Source: Glycine soja
Lineage: Eukaryota > Streptophyta > Magnoliopsida > Fabales > Fabaceae
Length of the DNA stretch: 64,000 nucleotides
NCBI RefSeq assembly: GCF_004193775.1
Contig: NW_021143964.1
Location: forward strand, 1-64,000
Direction of reading: 5' to 3'
Below the pieces are notes generated by a model. The model was given only the letters and a program-made list of their open reading frames with translations, was not told the DNA's origin and ran no database searches. Each line of letters begins with the position of its first letter. Positions within the stretch are counted from its first letter, which is position 1. The position numbers and the translations under genes are program-made. Positions 1-11,700 of the stretch are shown here, piece after piece.

Positions 1-1014
1 CGGACTTCCGTGTGATAAGTTACGACCATTTGAATTTCTCGAGAGTATTCGTTGTTTAATTTCGAGCGTCTCGATGTTTTATGCGCCTGAATCAGACTTC
101 CGTGTGGCACGTTATGACCATTTGAATTTCTCGAGTGTATTCGTTGTTCAACTTCAAGCGTCTCGATATATTATGCGCCTGAATCGGACTTCCGTTTGAA
201 AAGTTATGACCATTTTGAATTTCTCGAGAGCAGTCGTCGTTCAATTTCAACCTTCTCGATATATTATGCGCCTAAATCGGACTTCCGTTTGAAAAGTTAC
301 GACCATTTGAATTTCTCGACAGCTTCCGATTTTCAATTTCGAGCGTCTCGATATATAATGCGCCTGAATCGAACTTCCGTGTGACAAGTTACGACCATTT
401 GAATTTCTAGAGAGTATTCGTAGTTTAATTTCGAGCGTCTCGATATATTATGCGCCTCAATCGGACCTCCGTGTGATAAGTTATGACCATTTGAGTTTCT
501 GGATAGCTTCCGTTGTTCAATTTCAAGCTTCTCGATATATTATGCGCCAGAATCGGACTTCTGTTGGAAAAGTTATGACCATTTGAATTTCTCGAGCGCA
601 TTCGTTGTTCAATTTCAAGCATCTCGATGTATTATGCGCCTAAATCGGACTTCCGTGTGACAATTTAAGACAATTTGAATTTCTCGAGAGCATTCGTCGT
701 TCAATTTCAACCTTCTCGATATATTATGCGCCTAAATCGGACTTCCGTTTGAAAAGTTATGACCATTTGAAATTCTTGAGAGCATTCGTTGTTCAATTTC
801 GAGCGTCTCGATGTATTATGCGCCTGAATCGGACTTCCGTGTGACAATTTATGACCATTTGAGTTTCTGGAGAGCTTCCGTTGTTCAATTTCAAGCTTCT
901 CGATATATTATGCGCCAAAATCGGACTTCTGTTTGAAAAGTTATTATCATTTGAATTTCTCGAGCGCATTCGTTGTTCAATTTCGAGCGTCTCGATGTAT
1001 TATGCGCCTAAATC

Positions 1015-2040
1015 GGACCTCCGTGTGACAATTTATGACCATTTGAATTTCTCGAGAGCATTCGTGGTTCAATTTCAAACTTCTCGATATATTATGCGCC
1101 TAAATCGGACTTCCGTTTGAAAATTTATGACCATTTGAATTTCTCGAGAGCATTCGTTGTTCAATTTCAAGCGTCTCGATGTATTATGCGCCTGTATCGG
1201 ACTTTCGTGTGACAATTTATGACCATTTGAATTTCTCGAGAGCATTCGTGGTTCAATTTCAACCTTCTCGATATATTATGCGCCTAAATCGGACTTCCGT
1301 TTGAAAATTTATGACCATTTGAATTTCTCGAGAGAATTCGTTGTTCAATTTCGAACGTCTCGATGTATTATGCGCCTGTATCGGACTTCCGTGTGACAAT
1401 TTATGACCATTTGAATTTCTCGAGAGCATTCGTGGTTCAATTTCAACCTTCTCGATATATTATGCGCCTAAATCGGACATCCGTTTGAAAATTTATGACC
1501 ATTTGAATTTCTCGAGAGCATTCTTTGTTCAATTTCCAGCATCTGGATGTATTATGCGCCTGTATCAAACTTCCGTGTGACAATTTATGACCATTTGAGT
1601 TTCTGGAGAGCTTCCGTTGTTCAATTTCAAGCTTCTCGATATATTATGCGCCAGAATTGGACTTCTGTTTGAAAAGTTATGATCATTTCAATTTCTCGAG
1701 CGCATTCGTTGTTCAATTTCGACCGTCTCGATGTATTATGCGCCTGTATCGGACTTCCGTGTGACAATTTATGACCATTTGAATTTCTCGAGAGCATTCG
1801 TGGTTCAATTTCAACCTTCTCGATATATTATGTGCCTAAATCGGACATCCGTTTGAAAATTTATGACCATTTGAATTTCTCGAGAGCATTCGTTGTTCAA
1901 TTTCCAGCATCTGGATGTATTATGCGCTTGTATCGGACTTCTGTGTGACAATTTATGACCATTTGAATTTCTCGAGAGCATTCGTGGTTCAATTTCAACC
2001 GTCTCGATATATTATGCGCCTAAATCGGACTTCCGTTTGA
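1015..2040 (+). repeat. Dimer-organised satellite stretch (184-bp period)
   Basis: Two monomer types alternate. One begins GTGTGACAATTTATGACC, has GTGGTTCAATTTCAACCTTC and ends CCTAAATCGGAC. The other begins GTTTGAAAATTTATGACC, has TTGTTCAATTTC plus GAACGTCTCGATG or CAGCATCTGGATG, and ends CCTGTATCGGAC. The alternation recurs several times here, interrupted near 1600-1700 by a monomer pair with GTTTCTGGAGAGC and CCAGAATTGGAC. This is a 2-monomer higher-order repeat within the 92-bp array. No coding content. Confidence 0.8.
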
Positions 2041-2664
2041 AAAGTTACGACCATTTGAATTTCTCTAGAGCTTCCGATTTTCAATTTCGAGCGTCTCGAT
2101 ATATTATGCGGCTTAATCGGACTTCCGTGTGACAAGCTACGACCATTTGAATTTCTCGAGAGTATTCGTTGTTTAATTTCGAGCGTCTCGATATATTATG
2201 CGCCTCAATCGGACCTTCGTGTGATAAGTTATGACCATTTGAGTTTTTGGATAGCTTCCGTTGTTCAATTTCAAGCTTCTTGATATATTATGCGCCTAAA
2301 TCGGACTTCCGTTTGAAAAGTTATGACCATTTGAATTTCTCGAGAGCATTCGTCGTTCAATTTCGAGCGTCTCGATGTATTATGCGGCTTAATCGGACTG
2401 CCGTGTGACAAGTTACGACCATTTGAATTTCTCGAGAGTATTCGTTGTTTAATTTCGAGCGTCTCGATGTATTATGCACCTGAATCGGACTTCCGTGTGA
2501 TAAGTTACGACCATTTGAATTTCTCGAGAGTATTCGTTGTTTAATTTCGAGCGTCTCGATGTTTTATGCGCCTGAATCAGACTTCCGTGTGACAAGTTAC
2601 GACCATTTGAATTTCTCGAGAGTATTCGTTGTTTAATTTCGAGCGTCTCGATGTATTATGCGCC

Positions 2665-3660
2665 TAAATCGGACTTCCGTGTGACAATTTATGACCATTT
2701 GAATTTCTCGAGAGCATTCGTGGTTCAATTTCAACCTTCTCGATATATTATGCGCCTAAATCGGACTTCCGTTTGAAAATTTATGACCATTTGAATTTCT
2801 CGAGAGCATTCGTTGTTCAATTTCGAACGTCTCGATGTATTATGCGCCTGTATCGGACTTCCGTGTGACAATTTATGACCATTTGAATTTCTCGAGAGCA
2901 TTCGTGGTTCAATTTCAACCTTCTCGATATATTATGCGCCTAAATCGGACATCCGTTTGAAAATTTATGACCATTTGAATTTCTCGAGAGCATTCGTTGT
3001 TCAATTTCCAGCATCTGGATGTATTATGTGCCTATATCGAACTTCCGTGTGACAATTTATGACCATTTGAATTTCTCGAGAGCATTCGTTGTTCAATTTC
3101 GAACGTCTCGATGTATTATGCGCCTGTATCGGACTTCCGTGTGACAATTTATGACCATTTGAATTTCTCGAGAGCATTCGTGGTTCAATTTCAACCTTCT
3201 CGATATATTATGCGCCTAAATCGGAATTCCGTTTGAAAATTTATGACCATTTGAAATTCTCGAGAGCATTCGTTGTTCAATTTCGAACGTCTCGATGTAT
3301 TATGCGCCTGTATCGGAATTCCGTGTGACAATTTATGACCATATGAATTTCTCGAGAGTATTCGTGGTCCAATTTCAACCTTCTCGATATATTATGCCCC
3401 TAAATCGGACTTCCGTTTGAAAAGTTATGACCATTTGAATTTCTCGAGAGCATTCGTTGTTCAATTTCAGGCGTCTCGATGTATTATGCGCCTGAATCGG
3501 ACTTCCGTGTGACAATTTATGACCATTTGAATTTCTCGAGAGCATTCGTGCTTCAATTTCAACCTTCTTGATATATTATGCGCCTAAATCGGACTTCCGT
3601 TTGAAAAGTTATGACCATTTGAATTTCTCGATAGCATTCGTTGTTCAATTTCGAGCGTCT
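2665..3660 (+). repeat. Second dimer-organised satellite stretch (184-bp period)
   Basis: The same two alternating monomer types as at 1015-2040 reappear, including the GAACGTCTCGATG / CCTGTATCGGAC member and the CAACCTTCTCGATAT / CCTAAATCGGAC member. Variants such as GGAATTCCG (3224, 3317) mark individual copies. Further shorter runs of the same alternation occur around 4020-4520 and 6770-7260, so the dimer has been copied as part of larger blocks. Confidence 0.78.
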
Positions 3661-4590
3661 CGATGTATTATGCGCCTGAATAGGACTTCCGTGTGACAAT
3701 TTATGACCATTTGAGTTTCTTGATAGCTTTCGTTGTTTAATTTAGAGTGTCTCGATATATTATGCAACTGAATCAGACTTCCGTTTGAAAAGTTATGATC
3801 ATTTGAATTTCTCGAGAGCATTCGTTGTTCAATTTCGAGCGTCTCGATGTATTATGCGCCTGAATCGGACTTCCGTGTGACAATTTATGACCATTTGAGT
3901 TTCTGGAGAGCTTCCGTTGTTCAATTTCAAGCTTCTCGATATATTATGCGCCAGAATCAGACTTCTGTTTGAAAAGTTATGATCATTTCAATTTCACGAG
4001 CGCATTCGTTGTTCAATTTCTAGCGTCTCGATGTATTATGCGCCTAAATCGGACTTCCGTGTGACAATTTATGACCATTTGAATTTCTCGAGAGCATTCG
4101 TGGTTCAATTTCAACCTTCTCGATATATTATGCGCCTAAATCGGACTTCCGTTTGAAAATTTATGACCATTTGAATTTCTCGAGAGCATTCGTTGTTCAA
4201 TTTCGACCGTCTCGATGTATTATGCGCCTGTATCGGACTTCCGTGTGACAATTTATGACCATTTGAATTTCTCGAGAGCATTCGTGGTTCAATTTCAACC
4301 TTCTCGATATATTATGCTCCTAAATCGGACATCCGTTTGAAAATTTATGACCATTTGAATTTCTCGAGAGCATTCGTTGTTCAATTTCCAGCATCTGGAT
4401 GTATTATGCGCCTGTATCGGACTTCTGTGTGACAATTTATGACCATTTGAATTTCTCGAGAGCATTCGTGGTTCAATTTAAACCTTCTCGATATATTATG
4501 CGCCTAAATCGGACTTCCGTTTGAAAAGTTACGACCATTTGAATTTCTCTAGAGCTTCCGATTTTCAATTTCGAGCGTCTCGATATATTA
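3420..4590 (+). repeat. Duplicated satellite segment, copy 1 (partner 6171-7341)
   Basis: This segment and 6171-7341 share an ordered series of private variants: CAGGCGTCTCGATG, GTGCTTCAATTTC, CTGAATAGGAC (3676 and 6427), GTTTCTTGATAGC, AATTTAGAGTGTC, and a GATCATTTCAATTTC monomer. The offset of 2751 bp equals 30 monomers (2760) minus 9 bases, which matches the small deletions seen between the copies (about 8 bases near 6009, and 1 base in GAATTTTCGAG near 5280). Confidence 0.8.
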
Positions 4591-6170
4591 TGCGGTTTAA
4601 TCGGACTTCCGTGTGACAAGCTACGACCATTTGAATTTCTCGAGAGTATTCGTTGTTTAATTTCGAGCGTCTCGATATATTATGCGCCTCAATCGGACCT
4701 CCGTGTGATAAGTTATGAGCATTTGAGTTTTTGGATAGCTTCCGTTGTTCAATTTCAAGCTTCTTGATATATTATGCGCCTAAATCGGACTTCCATTTGA
4801 AAAGTTATGACCATTTGAATTTCTCGAGAGCATTCGTCGTTCAATTTCGAGCGTCTCGATGTATTATGCGCTTGAATCAGACTTCCGTGTGACAAGTTAC
4901 GACCATTTGAATTTCTCGAGAGTATTCGTTGTTTAATTTCGAGCGTCTCGATGTTTTATGCGCCTGAATCAGACTTCCGTGTGACAAGTTATGACCATTT
5001 GAATTTCTCGAGTGTATTCGTTGTTCAACTTCGAGCGTCTCAATATATTATGCGCCTGAATCGGACTTCCGTTTGAAAAGTTATGACCATTTGAATTTCT
5101 CCAGAGCAGTCGTCGTTCAATTTCAACCTTCTCGATATATTATGCGCCTAAATTGGACTTCCGTTTGAAAAGTTACGACCATTTGAATTTCTCGAGAGCT
5201 TCCGATTTTCAATTTTGAGCGTCTCGATATATTATGCGCCCGAACCGGACTTCCGTGTGACAAGTTATGACCATTTGAATTTTCGAGAGCAGTCGTTTTT
5301 CAATTTCAACCTTCTCGATATATTATTCGCCTAAATCGGACTTCCGTTTGAAAAGTTACGACCATTTGAATTTCTCGACAGCTTCCGATTTTCAATTTCG
5401 AGCGTCTTGATATATAATGCGCCAGAATCGAACTTCCGTGTGACAAGTTACGACCATTTGAATTTCTAGAGAGTATTCGTAGTTTAATTTCGAGCGTCTC
5501 GATATATTATGCGCCTCAATCGGACCTCCGTGTGATAAGTTATTACCATTTGAGTTTCTGGATAGCTTCCGTTGTTCAATTTCAAGCTTCTCGGTATATT
5601 ATGCGCCAGAATCGGACTTCTGTTGGAAAAGTTATGACCATTTGAATTTCTCGAGCGCATTCGTTGTTCAATTTCAAGCATCTCGATGTATTATGCGCCT
5701 AAATCGGACTTCCGTGTGACAATTTAAGACAATTTGAATTTCTCGAGAGCATTCGTGGTTCAATTTCAACCTTCTCGATATATTATGCGCCTAAATCGGA
5801 CTTCCGTTTGAAAAGTTATGACCATTTGAATTTCTTGAGAGCATTCGTTGTTCAATTTCGAGCGTCTCGATGAATTATGCGCCTGAATCGGACTTCCGTG
5901 TGACAATTTATGACCATTTCAGTTTCTTGATAGCTTTCGTTGTTTAATTTAGAGTGTCTCGATATATTATGCAACTGAATCGGACTTCCGTTTGAAAAGT
6001 TATGACTATCTCGAGAGCATTCGTTGTTCAATTTCGAGCGTCTCGATGTATTATGCGCCTGAATCGGACTTCCGTGTGACAATTTATGCTCATTTGAATT
6101 TCTCGAGAGCAGTCGTGGTTCAATTTCAACCTTCTCGATATATTATGCGCCTAAATCGGACTTCCGCTTG

Positions 6171-7341
6171 AAAAGTTATGACCATTTGAATTTCTCGAGA
6201 GCATTCGTATTTCAATTTCAGGCGTCTCGATGTATTATACGCCTGAATCGGACTTCCATGTGACAATTTATGACCATTTGAATTTCTCGAGAGCATTCGT
6301 GCTTCAATTTCAACCTTCTTGATATATTATGCGCCTAAATCGGACTTCCGTTTGAAAAGTTATGACCATTTGAATTTCTCGATAGCATTCGTTGTTCAAT
6401 TTCGAGCGTCTCGATGTATTATGTGCCTGAATAGGACTTCCGTGTGACAATTTATGACCATTTGAGTTTCTTGATAGCTTTCGTTGTTTAATTTAGAGTG
6501 TCTCGATATATTATGTAACTGAATCAGACTTCCGTTTGAAAAGTTATGATCATTTGAATTTCTCGAGAGCATTCGTTGTTCAATTTCGAGCGTCTCGATG
6601 TATTATGCGCCTGAATCGGACTTCTGTGTGACAATTTATGACCATTTGAGTTTCTGGAGAGCTTCCGTTGTTCAATTTCAAGCTTCTCGATATATTATGC
6701 GCCAGAATCGGACTTCTGTTTGAAAAGTTATGATCATTTCAATTTCTCGAGCGCATTCGTTGTTCAATTTCGAGCGTCTCGATGTATTATGCGCCTAAAT
6801 CGGACTTCCGTGTGACAATTTATGACCATTTGAATTTCTCGAGAGCATTCGTGGTTCAATTTCAACCTTCTCGATATATTATGCGCCTAAATCGGACTTC
6901 CGTTTGAAAATTTATGACCATTTGAATTTCTCGAGAGCATTCGTTGTTCAATTTCGACTGTCTCGATGTATTATGCACCTGTATCGGACTTCCGTGTGAC
7001 AATTTATGACCATTTGAATTTCTCGAGAGCATTCGTGGTTCAATTTCAACCTTCTCGATGTATTATGCGCCTAAATCGGACATTCGTTTGAAAATTTATG
7101 ACCATTTGAATTTCTCGAGAGCATTCGTTGTTCAATTTCCAGCATTTGGATGTATTATGCGCCTGTATCGGACTTCCGTGTGACAATTTATGACCATTTG
7201 AATTTCCCGAGAGCATTCGTGGTTCAATTTCAACCTTCTCGATATATTATGCGCATAAATCGGACTTCCGTTTGAAAAGTTACGACCATTTGAATTTCTC
7301 GAGAGCTTCCAATTTTCAATTTCGAGCGTCTCGATATATTA
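6171..7341 (+). repeat. Duplicated satellite segment, copy 2 (partner 3420-4590)
   Basis: Second copy of the segment at 3420-4590, in the same order and orientation, with scattered point differences (for example TATACGCC for TATGCGCC at 6236, and TATGTAACTG for TATGCAACTG near 6515). A related, shorter copy lies at about 1565-2400 and differs from 3865-4900 by one dimer, since the offset rises from about 2300 to 2484 bp (25 to 27 monomers). Confidence 0.78.
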
Positions 7342-8447
7342 TGCGCCTAAATCGGACTTCCGTTAGAAAAGTTATGACCATTTGAATTTCTCGAGAGCAT
7401 TCGTTGTTCAATTTCAGGCGTCTCGATGTATTATGCGCCTAAATCGGACTTCCGTGTGACAATTTATGACCATTTGAATTTCTCGAGAGCATTCGTGGTT
7501 CAATTTCAACCTTCTCGATATATTATGCGCCTAAATCGGACTTCCGTTAGAAAAGTTATGACCATTTGAATTTCTCGAGAGCATTCGTTGTTCAATTTCG
7601 AGCGTCTCGATGTATTATGTGCCTGAATCGGACTTTCGTGTGACAATTTATGACCATTTGAGTTTCTTGATAGCTTTCGTATTTTAATTTTGAGTGTCTC
7701 GATATATTATGCAACTGAATCAGACTTCCGTTTGAAAAGTTATGACCATTTGAATTTCTCAAGAGCATTCGTTGTTCAATTTCGAGCGTCTCGATGTATT
7801 ATGCGCCTGAATCGGACTTCCGTGTGACAATTTATGACCATTTGAGTTTCTTGATAGCTTTCGTTGTTTAATTTCGAGTGTCTCGATATATTATGCGCCA
7901 GAATTGGACTTCTGTTTGAAAAGTTATGACCATTTGAATTTCTCGAGGGCATTCGTTGTTCAATTTCGAGCGTCTCGATGTATTATGCGCCTAAATCGGA
8001 CTTCTGTGTGACAATTTATGACCATTTGAATTTCTCGAGAGCATTCGTGGTTCAATTTCGAGCGTCTCGATGTATTATGCGCCTGTATCGGACTTTCGTG
8101 TGACAATTTATGAGCATTTGAATTTCTCGACAGCATTCGTGGTTCAATTCCAACCTTCTCGATATATTATGCGCGTAAATCGGACTTCCGTTTGAAAAGT
8201 TACGACCATTTGAATTTCTCGAGAGCTTCCGATTTTCAATTTCGAGCGTCTCGATATATTATGCGCCTGAATTGGACTTCCGTGTGACAAGTTACGACCA
8301 TTTGAATTTCTCGAGTGTATTCGTTGTTTAATTTCGAGCGTCTCGATATATTATGCGCCTCAATCGGACCTCCGTGTGATAAGTTATGACCATTTGAGTT
8401 TCTGGATAGCTTCCGTTGTTCAATTTCAAGCTTCTCGATATATTATG

Positions 8448-8740
8448 TGTAGATGCAATTGGCTTTAATGTTTTGATGATGATCATGATGATGTGTTGCA
8501 ATTGATGCAAATGGGCTTTTCAAGATTAAAATTCAAGACAATACTTCAAGATTACAAGTCACAACATCAAGATGATCACTAGAATATTAGGAAGGGAATT
8601 CCTAATTGAATTAGCAAAGGTTTGGCCAAGTGATTCAAATTAAAAAAGTGTTTCTCAAAGGTTTTACTCTCTGGTAATCGATTACCAGAGGATGTAATCG
8701 ATTACCAGTGGCCAAATACGTTTTATAACAGCTACAAAAA
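8448..8740. mobile_element. Truncated LTR-retrotransposon terminal-repeat fragment inserted in the satellite
   Basis: About 293 bp with no satellite similarity. The left satellite arm stops after CTCGATATATTATG (8447), the insert starts TGTAGATGCAATTGG, and satellite resumes at TTTGAAAAGTTATGACC (8741). About 19 bases of the monomer (the CGCCTGAATCGGACTTCCG portion) are missing at the junction, and I see no target-site duplication. The 5' TG, the A/T-rich low-complexity text (TGATGATGATCATGATGATG) and the paired palindromes near 8671-8708 resemble LTRs of legume Ty3/gypsy-type elements; this is inference from memory. The right end does not finish in CA and no gag-pol, primer-binding site or polypurine tract is present, so only a fragment remains. 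The antisense frame 8328-8510 crosses the left junction and is not a gene. Confidence 0.65.
8671..8708. repeat. Paired palindromes TAATCGATTAC in the LTR-like fragment
   Basis: CTGGTAATCGATTACCAG at 8671-8688 is a perfect 18-base palindrome. A second, TGTAATCGATTACCAG at 8693-8708, repeats its core (GTAATCGATTAC) after a 4-base gap. This paired motif is common in LTRs and dispersed repeats of the soybean genome by my recollection, and supports a retroelement origin for the insert. No function can be read from it. Confidence 0.7.
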
Positions 8741-11700
8741 TTTGAAAAGTTATGACCATTTGAGTTTCTCGAGCGCATTCGTTGTTCAATTTCGAGCGTC
8801 TCGATGTATTATGCGCCTAAATCGGACTTCCGTGTGACAATTTATGACCATTTAAATTTCTCGAGAGCATTCGTGGTTCAATTTCAACCTTCTTGATATA
8901 TTATGCGCCTAAACCGGACTTCCATTTGAAAATTTATGACCATTTGAATTTCTCGAGAGCATTCGTTGTTCAATTTCGAGCGTCTCGATGTATTATGCGC
9001 CTCAATCGGACCTCCGTGTGATAAGTTATGACCATTTGAGTTTCTGGATAGCTTCCGTTGTTCAATTTCAAGCTTCTCGATATATTATGCGCCAGAATCG
9101 GACTTCTGTTGGAAAAGTTATGACCATTTGAATTTCTCGAGCGCATTCGTTGTTCAATTTCAAGCATCTCGATGTATTATGCGCCTAAATCGGACTTCCG
9201 TGTGACAATTTAAGACAATTTGAATTTCTCGAGAGCATTCGTGGTTCAATTTTAACCTTCTCGATATATTATGCGCCTAAATCGGACTTCCGTTTGAAAA
9301 GTTATGACCATTTGAATTTCTCGAGAGCATTCGTTGTTCAATTTCGAGCGTCTCGATGTATTATGCGCCTGAATCGGACTTCCGTGTGACAATTTATGAC
9401 CATTTCAGTTTCTTGATAGCTTTCGTTGTTTTATTTCGAGTGTCTCGATATATTATGCAACTAAATCAGACTTCCGTTTGAAAAGTTATGACCATTTGAA
9501 TTTCTCAAGCGCATTCGTTGATCAATTTCGAGCGTCTCGATGTATTATGCGCCTGAATCGGACTTCCGTGTGACAATTTATGACCATTTCAGTTTCTTGA
9601 TAGCTTTCGTTGTTTAATTTCGAGTGTCTCGATATATTATGCAACTAAATCAGACTTCCGTTTGAAAAGTTATGACCATTTGAATTTCTCGAGCGCATTC
9701 GTTGTTCAATTTCGAGCGTCTCGATGTATTATGCGCCTGAATCGGAATTCCGTGTGACAATTCATGACCATTTCAGTTTCTTGATAGTTTTCGTTGTTTA
9801 ATTTCGAGTGTCTCGATATATTATGCAACTAAATCAGACTTCCGTTTGAAAAGTTATGACCATTTGAATTTCTCGAGCGCATTCCTTGTTCAATTTCAAG
9901 CATCTCGATGTACTATGCGCCTAAATCGGACTTCCGTGTGACAATTTAAGACAATTTGAATTTCTCGAGAGCATTCGTGGTTCAATTTCAACCTTCTCGA
10001 TATATTATGCGCCTAAATCGGACTTCCGTTTGAAAAGTTATGACCATTTGAATTTCTCGAGAGCATTCGTTGTTCAATTTCGAGCGTCTCGATGTATTAT
10101 GCGCCTAAATCGGACTTCCGTGTGACAATTTATGACCATTTAAATTTTTCGAGAGCATTCGTGGTTCAATTTCAACCTTCTTGATATATTATGCGCCTAA
10201 ACCGGACTTCCATTTGAAAATTTATGACCATTTGAATTTCTCGAGAGCATTCGTTGTTCAATTTCGAGCGTCTCGATGTATTATGCGCCTCAATCGGACC
10301 TCCGTGTGATAAGTTATGACCATTTGAGTTTCTGGATAGCTTCCGTTGTTCAATTTCAAGCTTCTCGATATATTATGCGCCAGAATCGGACTTCTGTTGG
10401 AAAAGTTATGACCATTTGAATTTCTCGAGCGCATTCGTTGTTCAATTTCAAGCATCTCGATGTATTATGCGCCTAAATCGGACTTCCGTGTGACAATTTA
10501 AGACAATTTGAATTTCTCGAGAGCATTCGTGGTTCAATTTTAACCTTCTCGATATATTATGCGCCTAAATCGGACTTCCGTTTGAAAAGTTATGACCATT
10601 TGAATTTCTCGAGAGCATTCGTTGTTCAATTTCGAGCGTCTCGATGTATTATGCGCCTGAATCGGACTTCCGTGTGACAATTTATGACCATTTCAGTTTC
10701 TTGATAGCTTTCGTTGTTTTATTTCGAGTGTCTCGATATATTATGCAACTAAATCAGACTTCCGTTTGAAAAGTTATGACCATTTGAATTTCTCAAGCGC
10801 ATTCGTTGATCAATTTCGAGCGTCTCGATGTATTATGCGCCTGAATCAGACTTCCGTGTGACAATTTATGACCATTTCAGTTTCTTGATAGCTTTCGTTG
10901 TTTAATTTCGAGTGTCTCGATATATTATGCAACTAAATCAGACTTCCGTTTGAAAAGTTATGACCATTTGAATTTCTCGAGCGCATTCGTTGTTCAATTT
11001 CGAGCGTCTCGATGTATTATGCGCCTGAATCGGAATTCCGTGTGACAATTCATGACCATTTCAGTTTCTTGATAGCTTTCGTTGTTTAATTTCGAGTGTC
11101 TCGATATATTATGCAACTAAATCAGACTTCCGTTTGAAAAGTTATGACCATTTGAATTTCTCGAACGCATTCCTTGTTCAATTTCAAGCATCTCGATGTA
11201 CTATGCGCCTAAATCGGACTTCCGTGTGACAATTTAAGACAATTTGAATTTCTCGAGAGCATTCGTGGTTCAATTTCAACCTTCTCGATATATTATGCGC
11301 CTAAATCGGACTTCCGTTTGAAAAGTTATGACCATTTGAATTTCTCGAGAGCATTCATTGTTCAATTTCGAGCGTCTCGATGTATTATGCGCCTGAATCG
11401 GACTTCCGTGTGACAATTTATGACCATTTGAGTTTCTGGAGAGCATCCGTTCTTCAATTTCAAGCTTCTCGATATATTATGCGACATAATCGGACTTCTG
11501 TTTGAAAAGTTATGATCATTTGAATTTCTCGAGCGCATTCGTTGTTCAATTTCGAGCGTCTCGATGTATTATGCGCCTAAATCGGACTTCCGTGTGACAA
11601 TTTATGACCATTTGAATTTCTCGAGAGCATTTGTGGTTCAATTTCAACTTTCTCAATATATTATGCGCCTAAATCGGACATCCGTTTGAAAATTTATGAC

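Larger units (their letters stand above)
1..8447 (+). repeat. CentGm/SB92-type 92-bp centromeric satellite array, forward block 1
   Basis: Uninterrupted head-to-tail 92-bp monomers; for example successive CCGTGTGACA and CCGTTTGAAA starts lie at 1021 and 1113. Each monomer carries TTATGACCATTTGAATTTCT, usually an XhoI-like CTCGAG, GTTCAATTTC, and a TATTATGCGCC end. I recognise the motif set as the soybean centromeric satellite SB92/CentGm-1 from family knowledge, not from a search. This block almost lacks the CATATGAAT and TAGATATAGTATGCGCC monomer types common after about 12.4 kb, and is rich in TTTGAAAA(G/T)TTATGACC and GTGTGACAATTTATGACC types. Small lesions occur: about 8 bases are missing near 6009 (TGACTATCTCGAG instead of the full TGACCATTTGAATTTCTCGAG). 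The array starts before base 1. No gene is present; short antisense reading frames at 425-622, 5484-5681 and 5852-6082 are satellite translation. Confidence 0.95.

Noticed and set aside
425..622. Antisense 65-aa reading frame, repeated at 5484, 8970 and 10258, as a conserved small gene family
   Set aside because: It lies wholly in two satellite monomers and its copies follow the block duplications. There is no conserved start context and no codon-type conservation. The frame closes because of monomer stops.
2061..2076. Regulatory or promoter elements from TATATTATG-like AT-rich text in each monomer
   Set aside because: The text is part of every monomer, and there is no downstream gene or other promoter feature to support it.
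8328..8510. 60-aa antisense frame with a different N-terminus
   Set aside because: The first residues come from the retroelement fragment and the rest from satellite; it is a junction accident.
8448..8740. Complete solo LTR or an intact miniature transposon
   Set aside because: No target-site duplication, no terminal inverted repeats, no CA end on the right, and about 19 bp of satellite lost; only a fragment can be supported.
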